Source of the DNA: Diadema setosum | Lineage: Eukaryota; Echinodermata; Echinoidea; Diadematoida; Diadematidae | Assembly (NCBI GenBank): GCA_033980235.1 | Contig: CM067076.1 | Span: 34,682,883 to 34,746,882 of the forward strand | Reading direction: 5' to 3' | Length of the DNA stretch: 64,000 nt | Made by a program: the position numbers and the translations under genes | The notes under the pieces: model-generated | Told to the model about the DNA's origin: nothing | Databases searched by the model: none | The model's input: the letters and a program-made list of their open reading frames with translations, nothing else | In this document: positions 56,216 through 64,000 of the stretch, piece after piece | Layout: every line of letters begins with the position of its first letter | How positions within the stretch are numbered: the first letter of the stretch is position 1

Positions 56216-58244
56216 TATATAATGTGTATTAATAGTTTTACTTAGATATATGAATTAACAAGGAATAAAGCTGTAAAGTTATAAATATGATACATTTTTC
56301 TCTTATGTTTCTTTTTTTATTAGACTAATTATGAACATAGACCCACATGCGTCTGAGGCGTATGCAGGTACTTGCTTTATTTTCGTGTGGGTGTGACGAC
56401 AAGTCCGTATCAGTGTGTGTCAGACAATCCATGTGTACGGTTTACTCAGCAAGAGAGGAATTATTGCGATAAGCTTTAGTTCAGTAAACCAAGGCCTTGT
56501 TCTTTTGCCTTTTCACGGTTTTTCTCTCTCCCTTTTCCCAGTCTGCACATTATTTCGGCAATGTCTGTCATTATACAATTCATTTCAAGTAAACAATCAC
56601 ATCTGTGTTCACATTGTGCGATGAATGTAAATTGAAATAATTTGACTGCTTTGGGTGATTTACAATGAAGGTAGCGGCGTCATAGGGACATTCCGCGTGC
56701 CGATATTTCTCGACCCCTTTCTTATTGTTCGCCATAGTAACCAATGAAGAAATACTGACGTAATGACCAAGAGGTCGTAGCATCCCTCAATTTTTCTTCT
56801 TTTTGATCGAGCAGCAACCCTGGGGGAAGGGGGGGGGGGGGGCGGGGGGAGGAGTGTCTTTTACGGGCGTTTTGAATTATATCTAATGGCGGTAATCGAC
56901 TCGCCAATGGTTGTATTCTTTGTAACTACTGATTGCCAGGTGCTGAGGATTGGTCGCTGGGTGTTATAACCGATCATTGTTCTGGACTTTATTTTTGTGT
57001 GTGCTTTGTAGGTCTCATCCTCTCCCTCCCTCTCTCTTTTTACACATTTTTTTCCTTGAACTCACGAAATTTGAGGTCTTCCCTTGACTTCCCCTCCTTC
57101 TATTAAACTTTTTTTTTCTCTCCTTCTCTGTTACATGTGCTATATGGTCTACAAAACTGAAAGTTAATATTGGTTGATTATGAAGATAAACGATCCGTAT
57201 TTTTTGCTTCTTCTCTTGTCACATGTGTTGCAGTACATTCAATAACTGAGATTCAATAACGACAAACTATTCTGTTGATGAATCGTGCTGCTTTCATTCT
57301 TCTTTTCCTTGTGTTGTGAGTCGCCCTTGGGTATTTTCATTTGCTGGTAGCCAGCCACGCAGTAAATCGCAAAAGTACATTTCATTTGAAAATTCTATAT
57401 TGTATCTTTGGGGTCAAAATAATTGTCACCCCAAAACTGGTGTGATTTAAGTGTATGTTTGGAGATACAGTGTGTAATGTTCTCCCAGTGACACATCGAT
57501 TTGCTTTGTACTGGGTCCATTGATATGCTATTCGTTCTGCGTTGAGTCATTATTGTCGCAAGTATTTGTGTACCTCTGTATGTTTATTATTTCTTTGTTT
57601 CACAAATACGCAACTGCATTTAAAATCGTGCAATAAGTTGCCTAGCACTCATTTCGAATGACTATCTTGAGAACAACGTTATGTTCCTGTATGTAACCTA
57701 AATGGTCCATTTGATTTGATTCAGGGGAAGGTATATCAAAATTTAATGCTGAGATTTCGAGATGCACATTTGAATTATGCTGTTAATTTCTATCCCTTTT
57801 CTTTACTTTTGCTGATTACGCAGACATATAACCTATAATGTGCGTTAATTTCCCCCTCCTTCGTTTCTGTAGTAAGATAATAATTCATCATCTCATTAGA
57901 ATCCAGACAATCTAAGCACGCCGGGAGCTCCGCCATGCATATACCCATGCTAGGTATTCTACACAAGGCCATGGCCTTGTGTACATGTACTATCCGCAAC
58001 GATGTTGATTCTGTGTCATCTGTGTTCATATTCGTTCCATTGTTTTGTGTGTGTTTCATGTTTCTCTGTACGCATTTCGGTTCCCCTTCTTCTTCCAGGT
58101 CTGCATACCCCCACGTAGCTGCTGAGTTAGGTCCGGGCGGGAAGCCAGCTATTAACTTCCGAATATGTTACATTTTAACCCATGACTAGCATAACAAATC
58201 TTGTTTTTAATTCTTTGAATTGTGATGAATTTTATGATCAGTAA
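56216..58244. other. Unassigned stretch with CCAAT/CRE-type words
   Basis: 56690-56960 contains TGACGTAAT, two CCAAT/ATTGG pairs and a poly-G block, a possible but unproven promoter. A 24-bp perfect palindrome lies at 57960-57983. A pyrimidine tract ending CTTCTTCTTCCAG at 58099 resembles a splice acceptor. No protein domain was recognised before the ORF2 start. Confidence 0.3.
57960..57983. repeat. 24-bp perfect palindrome
   Basis: TACACAAGGCCA and its complement without a spacer, overlapping a second palindrome GTACATGTAC (57981-57990). Confidence 0.95.
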
Positions 58245-61200
58245 GGCCCTCTGAATCTGATCATGTAAACATTATTTCCATTTCGTATGAAGATTATATA
58301 TCTAATAAATACAATACCTCAGCACAAGCATTTGAATATAATTTTGACTCAAATGATCCGGTTCAGAAACCATCATGTGTTTATTTGACTGAAAATCAGT
58401 ATAAAAATCGTATTACGAATACAGATGATAAAACATTTTTGCTAGCTCACTTAAACATACGCAGTATTAATAGAAACTTCGATAAGTTGCGTTTATTCTT
58501 AGAAAATCCAGATCAAAAATCTTGCTCCATCATAGGGCTTACAGAAACATGGTTGAATTCCAATATCAGTAATTCATTTTCTTTACCCGGATTCGAATTT
58601 GTATTTAGAAATAGAAACGAGAGAGTTGGTGGTGGAGTTGGTTTGTATATCTCGAAAAAAATTTACATATATTATACTTGAGGAGATAAGTGTTATGAGC
58701 GATGTACTCGAATCCCTATTTATTGAATTGATAAATCCACATGGAAAAAATACTGTGATTGGCGTAATTTACAAACCCCCTCGGTCGAACTTGAATGATT
58801 TTTTGACAGTTTTGCAGAATTTAGTACAAAATCCCATAATGCTCAATAAAGATACATTTCTGATGGGCGATTTTAATATCGATCTCATGAAATGTAACTC
58901 CCAAAATAGCCCACAAGAATTTATAGAAATATTAATGTCTGCTTCGTTTTTACCATTAATCTCCAAGCCTACCCGCGTCGCCAGCCAACCGGCTACCCTC
59001 ATAGACAACATTTTTTGTAATGTTCTTCCACTTCCTGAGTCTGGTATCGTTCTCTCAGACATCACTGACCATTATCCTATATTTGCCCAGGTTCCAATCA
59101 AATTGACTAAACAAAATAATTATTATAAGCGACGTAAGATTACTGCAGATAATCTTACAAGTCTCCAAAACAATTCTAAAGAAGTTGATTGGTCTTCTGT
59201 GTACAACACTACCGATGTCAACTTGTCTTATGACTATCTCATATCTATTATTACCTCCGAAATTGATAACCACATTCCCCTGCGCAACATAAAAAATAGA
59301 TGTACGCAATCTCCAAGACTCCAATGGATAACTCGGTCTATCCATAAATAGGAAAAATATATTTTTTTTTATAAATACAGATGCAACCCCACTGAAAAAA
59401 ATAAGAAAAAATATGTTTCATACAAAAACACACTCACTAAATTATTACGAACGCAGAAGAAAAATTTTTATGTTAATCAGATAAGCAAATATAAAAATGA
59501 TATTAAAAACACATGGAAAACATTAAAAAATGCTATGAACACACCTAACAATTCATCTGATATTTCTGAAGTTCGATGGGGCAATGCCTTCAGCAACACT
59601 CCCTCTGGCATGGTTGAAATATTCAATGACTTCTTCTCCTCAATTGGAAAAAAAAAAATCTTTCTCAAAATATTCCTCCTTCTAGTAAATCTTTTAGTGA
59701 TTTTTTAGATTCACCTAACTCCAAAACTATATTTTTCGACCCAACATATAGAGAAGTAACAAAGATCGTGGCCAATTTGGAAGAAGGAAAAGTCCTGGCC
59801 ATGATGGAATTGACAACCATTTGATAAAAAACATAATTCCCCAAATAGTGGATCCCTAAGTACACATTATCAACTCATCGCTTACAACCGGCCAAGTGCC
59901 AAATAGTATGAAAATTGCGAAAGTAATTCCTATTTATAAGAAAGGGGAGAATGATGATGTCAATAATTATAGACCTATATCTTTATTATCTTCTATTTCT
60001 AAGATTCTCGAAAGAATAGTTTATATCAGGACAGCACGTTTTCTTAAAACCTGTGACATATTTTCAAATTTTCAATTTGGATTTAGAGAAAATCACAGCA
60101 CAACACACGCACTACTCGCCCTAATCGACAAAGTCACACACGCACTCGAAACATTTTCACACGCAATGGGTATCTTCTTGGACTTCTCCAAGGCCTTTGA
60201 CACGATTAACCATGGAATACTTTTCGCCAAATTATCTCATTATGGCATACGTGGAAAGGCCTTGGAGTGGTTCACGAGTTACCTATCAAAAAGATCCCAA
60301 TTTGTACAAGTCAACGGCTTTGACTCTCAAAATAAAACAATTGCATGTGGTGTTCCACAAGGGAGTTTATTAGGCCCTCTTTTATTCATCATTTATATCA
60401 ATGATTTTCATAAATCCTCGGAGAAACTATCTTTCATATTATTCGCGGATGACTCTAACCTTTTCTTTTCCCACCCAGACCCAAATATCTTAACAAGAAC
60501 AGTAAATGATGAATTGAAAAAGGTTATACAATTGATATACGCAAATAAATTGTCACTAAATATTCAAAAAAAAAAAATTATGCTTTTTAGTAACTCTTTA
60601 GACAGCCTCCCAGGCAATATAACATTTGATACTACTCCCCTAGAAGAAGTTTCTTCGTTTAAATTTCTTGGTGTTTGTGCTGATAACAAGCTTTCATGGA
60701 GGAATCATATCAATAACATATGTAAAACCATTTCACGTAATATTGGCGTCATGAACAGGTTAAAATATAATCTTCCTTCTTCTGCATTATTAACTCTTTA
60801 TTCTAGTTTAATATTACCTTATTTAAATTATGGAATTCTTGCTTGGGGTAATACATATCAGATATTACTAGATAAACTTTTTTTTATTACAAGAGAAAGC
60901 GCTCAGAATCGTTTTTAATCTTCATACCTGAGAACATACAGATGCTTTGTTTTTTGACCATAACATACTAAAAATAAAAGATTTGTATGTTTTTCAACTT
61001 GGTCAGTTTATGTTTAACTTTAACACTAATTTTTTACCTGAAATATTTTATGACTTATTTCATCGAAACAGTCATGTACATAATTATCCCACGCGACGAT
61101 CCGATGAATATCATCTTCCATTATGTGAACCGCATATGCCCAAAGTACATTTCTTTATACCGGACCAAAACTTTGGAATAATCTAGACAATAGTTTAAAA

Positions 61201-61250
61201 GATTCCCCTAAATTCGTCACATTTAAATACAAATTAAGAAAATATCTACT
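58245..61250 (+). pseudogene. LINE ORF2: endonuclease and reverse transcriptase, broken
   Basis: The apurinic endonuclease comes first: LAHLNIRSINRNFDKLRLFL, IIGLTETWLNS, GGGVGLYIS, then (after a frameshift near 58655) VIGVIYKPPRS, FLMGDFNIDLMK and LSDITDHYPIFA. A stop at 59349 and frameshifts in A runs near 59650 and 59790 follow. The RT has NYRPISLLSSISKILERIVY, FQFGFRENHSTTHALLALID, FSKAFDTINHG, ACGVPQGSLLGPLLFIIYIN and the catalytic FADD at 60442-60453, then LSWRNHINNI and LPYLNYGILAWGNT. A further frameshift near 60890 leads to LGQFMFNFNTNFLPEIFYDL and SHVHNYPTRRSDEYHLP. Endonuclease and RT in this order mark a Jockey-superfamily-like LINE; the clade is uncertain. It lacks an intact frame. 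Confidence 0.9.
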
Positions 61251-61794
61251 CTCTACTTATAATTTTAGATAATTTATATTGTTTTAATTCATGTTTGAGA
61301 GCTTTCAGCTGTCCTGATGTCGCAGCACTTTGCGTGTTCTGCATGCGGACCTCTCTTCTTTCCTCTCTCCTCTTCCTTTCCTGTCTTTTGTTCTTCGTAG
61401 ACTTGTATTGCTACCGTCTTCTCTCCTCTCGGTACTGTCTCGCGTCTTATATGTGTGTGGGTAATGTGCGTACGAGTGTGTTGTCCTTGTCATATTTTCT
61501 CGGTACACGTGGTGCAGTGAACAGTGTCCAGGCATTAACATTGATATTTTATATATTTTTTCCCGACCTGCGTATCTAAATATAACTACACATATATATA
61601 TATATTTTTTTTTTACAAATGATTTAAATAATCTATATCAAATATAATAGCTATAAAAAACCCTCGAATAATATATTATTTACTCATTATTTATCTAGCG
61701 ATCCACGTCCCACAAGCTTTGCTTTTTAGTGGATCACTATTTTCCATAATCGAATATATTTTTCGCACGTCCACGAAGTATATATGTATTATTG

Positions 61795-61852
61795 TATATA
61801 TACAGTATATATATATATATATATATATATTTAAATAAATATATATATATAT

Positions 61853-61883
<31 letters not shown>

Positions 61884-61885
61884 CA
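61795..61885. repeat. (AT)n repeat in the LINE 3' region
   Basis: Long TA/ATAC dinucleotide stretch with short interruptions. Confidence 0.9.
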
Positions 61886-62049
61886 TATGTTGTTATATAC
61901 ATGTAATTTATCTCGCATGAATCTTTTGCAAATGTTTGAACAATATCATTTCATGACATGTATACTTTTTACTATGTTTCGATTTCTGTTGATTGGAAAT
62001 TTGTACTATGTTTGTTTGTTTTTTTTTTCGTTGAATGGAAATCAACTAT

Positions 62050-62109
62050 GATTGAATTGAATTGAATTGAATTGAATTGAATTGAATTGAATTGAATTGA
62101 ATTGAATTG
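62050..62109. repeat. (ATTGA)n tail of the LINE
   Basis: About eleven ATTGA pentamers ending at the F4 sequence. Short tandem repeats at the 3' end are common in non-LTR elements that lack poly-A. Confidence 0.85.
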
Positions 62110-62525
62110 AACTGCGGAGAGCTCCGGGTAACATATTTGCTACCGCGCAAGTCAAATTTCCCCAGATACGGTATGACAAGGTCTTGAGCATGTTCAAAAG
62201 ATGTCCCGAGTGAGTTGCGGGGGTACATACAGAACACCAGTAGTAGAGCCTTACCAGCAGCACCTTGCAGACAACTCCAACGCAGGTACTTCGCAGTACC
62301 CGTAAGTCGCTCGTAAGATAAAACGGATCGGTTTCAAAGTTGTCACGCAGGTCAAACGGAATACACTCAAGTAGAAGGTAAGTAGCACTCGTCCAGCAAA
62401 TAAGACACAAGTGCGAAACTCGTTAACATTCTTGTCCGGCCGCAGAAAATTTTCCTGCGTGATGAAAAATCCCTACTCGCAACAAGCCCGCGTAGCTTGC
62501 CCGGAAAGGTGTGACACGTACGGCC
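62104..62525. mobile_element. F4 element, right part (split by a LINE)
   Basis: GCGGAGAGCTCC, CGCAAGTCAA and TACGGTATGACAAGG continue the F4 sequence of 51060-51439. It ends CCCGCGTAGCTTGCCCGGAA and GGTGTGACACGTACGGCC, followed by TTA. Confidence 0.75.
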
Positions 62526-62538
62526 TTACAGGCCTTAC

Positions 62539-63167
62539 AGGCCGTGTCACATCTTTCCGGGCAAGCCTTGCGTGCGACTTGCGAAGGACAATTTTCACTA
62601 CCCGGAGGTCCCCGCAGATGACCTGCACGTAATAGTACCTAGCACGTATCTCACTCGTAGTCGCCAGGACGTGCTCACGCAAATCCGTTTTATTCGTAAC
62701 CATGTTAAGGCCTTGTCATACCTTTCCCGGCAAGCTACGCGGGCTTGTTGCGTGTGAGGAATTTCCAGCATACCGGACAATTTCTGAGGGCGGACAAAGA
62801 TTTTCTGCCGGTTGGCGAGTTGCGCATGTGTCTTACTTGATGGATGCGTGCTACTTATGTCCTTCTTGCGGGTATTCTATGAGACCTGCGTGCTAGGCGC
62901 GTGGGAGCTGACAACTCAGAAATTCATCTGAAGGAATGGCAGAAGTCCAACAGAAAAGACAGAATGACATTGTCTTGGCTGCGCTGAACGCATACGGGGA
63001 CCGGAAGTGGGAGTTGCCTGCGAGGTGCTGCTCAATACTTGGCTGCGGGTAAATCGGACTTGCGTGCGCAGCTCCGGCCAACCACGGGCGAGATAATTTT
63101 CCTACGTGCTGAAAAACCAACTCGCAACTAGCCCGCGTAGCTTGCCCGGAAAGGTATGACACGGCCT
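62539..63167. mobile_element. F4 element, composite copy
   Basis: It starts AGGCCGTGTCACATC (62539) and ends GGTATGACACGGCCT (63167) followed by TTA. As in the 3600 copy, a second F4 start (TTA-AGGCCTTGTCATACC) occurs about 165 bases in, at 62704-62708, so the doubled 5' end is shared by two distant copies. Confidence 0.75.
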
Positions 63168-63269
63168 TTAGGCTGCCGAACTCATTCGGCGGGGACAAAA
63201 ACCAACTGCACTTACAATTTGTTTTTGTGATGATTGTGGCGGAGCAGAAAGTTGCCAAAATAAGATTTA
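63168..63269. other. Short spacer
   Basis: No feature seen. Confidence 0.3.
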
Positions 63270-63307
63270 AAAATTTTAGAGTTTAGGGATCGGAAGCTTC
63301 ACCCCCC

Positions 63308-63339
<32 letters not shown>

Positions 63340-63960
63340 TTGGCGTTAGGGCGGGGATGGGTTCATTAAAAATAAAAAACAAAGATTACTATAGTATATC
63401 ACAGTAAAGATGCAATCTGCCAAGTTTGGTGAATACCATCCAGAGATTTATCAAGAAAACGCAAAAATGTAATAAATCCCCTCCTCCCCCTCCCCCCCCC
63501 CCCCCACCACTGGATCCGCCATAATCAGACATGACATTTCAATCATTAATGTCTTCAAAAAGATTGAAATCACCGTAAAGATGTTATCTGCCAAGTTTGG
63601 TGAGAATTCGTTGTGAGATTTATCAAGATTTTACGAAGTAAATCTAGAAAACCTTCTCCTCCCCCTCACCTACCCCCCCCCCCCCCCATCCGGGCACCCA
63701 GGAATCCGCCACAATCAAGCATGTAATTCAAGTCTTTAATGTCTTCATAGCACTACCTTAGCTCTATTTTTTTTTTTTCGGTTGGACGGAAGAAGAGTAA
63801 ACAATTCCAGGGTTTATAAAGGATTCTGAGCCCCTCCCCCCAACCACCACCGGCGGGTTTTTTTTTTATTTGTTCTGTTTTGCTTTGTTTTGTTTTGTTT
63901 TTGTTTTGTTTTTGTTCTTGTTTTTGTTTTGTTTGTTTTTTGTGGGGGGTCATTTTAACA
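63270..63960 (-). repeat. Poly-C/G satellite
   Basis: GATCCGCCATAATCAGACATG (63513) and CCGCCACAATCAAGCATG, AATGTCTTCATAGCACTACC, GCCAAGTTTGGTGA and C runs of 15-17 bases identify two units. A 25-base T run lies at 63317-63341 and a TTTTG-rich stretch at 63858-63938. Confidence 0.8.
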
Positions 63961-63973
63961 GACTAAGATCATA

Positions 63974-64000
63974 TGTGACTGTGCACCTCAAAACAAACAA
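63974..64000 (-). mobile_element. TGTGACC element, cut by the window end
   Basis: TGTGACTGTGCACCTCAAAA followed by CAAACAA is the right end of the element, preceded by TA. It continues beyond the window. Confidence 0.85.

Larger units (their letters stand above)
51440..62103 (+). mobile_element. LINE insertion, two-ORF non-LTR retrotransposon
   Basis: The F4 sequence is interrupted between CCAACT (51439) and GCGGAG (62105); AACT at both edges may be the target duplication. The insert begins with a short 5' leader, then ORF1 (51599 on), then ORF2 (58245-61250), a 3' UTR, an (AT)n stretch and an (ATTGA)n tail at 62050-62109. That is the full order of a two-ORF non-LTR element. ORF1 and ORF2 are now separated by about 5.6 kb that includes other elements. 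All frames are broken, so it is inactive. Confidence 0.65.

Noticed and set aside
56580..56783. A 67-residue minus-strand frame (MLRPLGHYVSISSLVTMANN) near CCAAT/CRE-type words
   Set aside because: No domain, no donor site at a useful place and no second exon. Only the regulatory words were noted.

Overview
The window is eukaryotic and almost entirely repeat-derived. No complete host gene is visible. The strongest host-coding signal is one 318-base exon on the minus strand (14193-14510) that encodes 106 residues of spectrin-repeat rod and has good splice sites in phase 0 at both ends. A weaker one is a possible first coding exon at 34851-34879 (minus). The low coding density, GT/AG splice sites, LINEs, a probable solo LTR, tRNA-like repeats and abundant TA- and TWA-flanked inverted-repeat elements suggest an invertebrate animal, most likely a marine deuterostome such as an echinoderm. 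That placement is inference from general look, not a database match.

Layout. 1-1340: AT-rich, no call. 1366-7696: nested shells, with a CACGGATTGTCGCC family (F5) outside, a head-to-head pair of F3 elements (1776-5734) inside it, an F4 element inside one F3 copy, and TGTGACC miniature elements. 7780-13140: tandem arrays carried by hAT-like elements that have broken a LINE. 13284-21292: TGTGACC elements, the spectrin exon, a poly-C/G satellite, a probable solo LTR and a foldback element. 21293-32108: one 10.8-kb TTA-flanked element (F1) that cut a TGTGACC element in two. It carries a head-to-head pair of F2 elements, which in turn hold a tandem tRNA-Ala-like array, an AACACC element, a LINE 3' end and another TIR element. 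32165-35000: an inverted duplication with an NRF1-type site and a minisatellite. 35000-42770: satellite, a TTCGTTATTCC element, a LINE fragment, DR1-rich repeats. 42960-48175: a pair of inverted GGCGGCCATTTT arms. 49629-51000: small palindromic elements. 51060-62525: an F4 element split by a 10.66-kb LINE insertion whose ORF1 and ORF2 are now 5.6 kb apart. 62539-64000: another F4 copy, satellite, and the start of one more TGTGACC element.

The most informative signal is architectural. Several families with unrelated sequence (F1, F2, F3, the 50608 element) have inverted arms built from a short degenerate word repeated at about 10, 10.5 or 21 bp, one or two DNA helical turns. F1-F4 also share TTA/TAA flanks, and empty sites inside the window support these for F1 and F4, which points to PIF/Harbinger-type transposition. 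F2 and F3 both occur as head-to-head inverted pairs, giving palindromes whose two arms can be compared to date later insertions. No transposase gene was recognised, so these look like non-autonomous elements moved by an enzyme encoded elsewhere.
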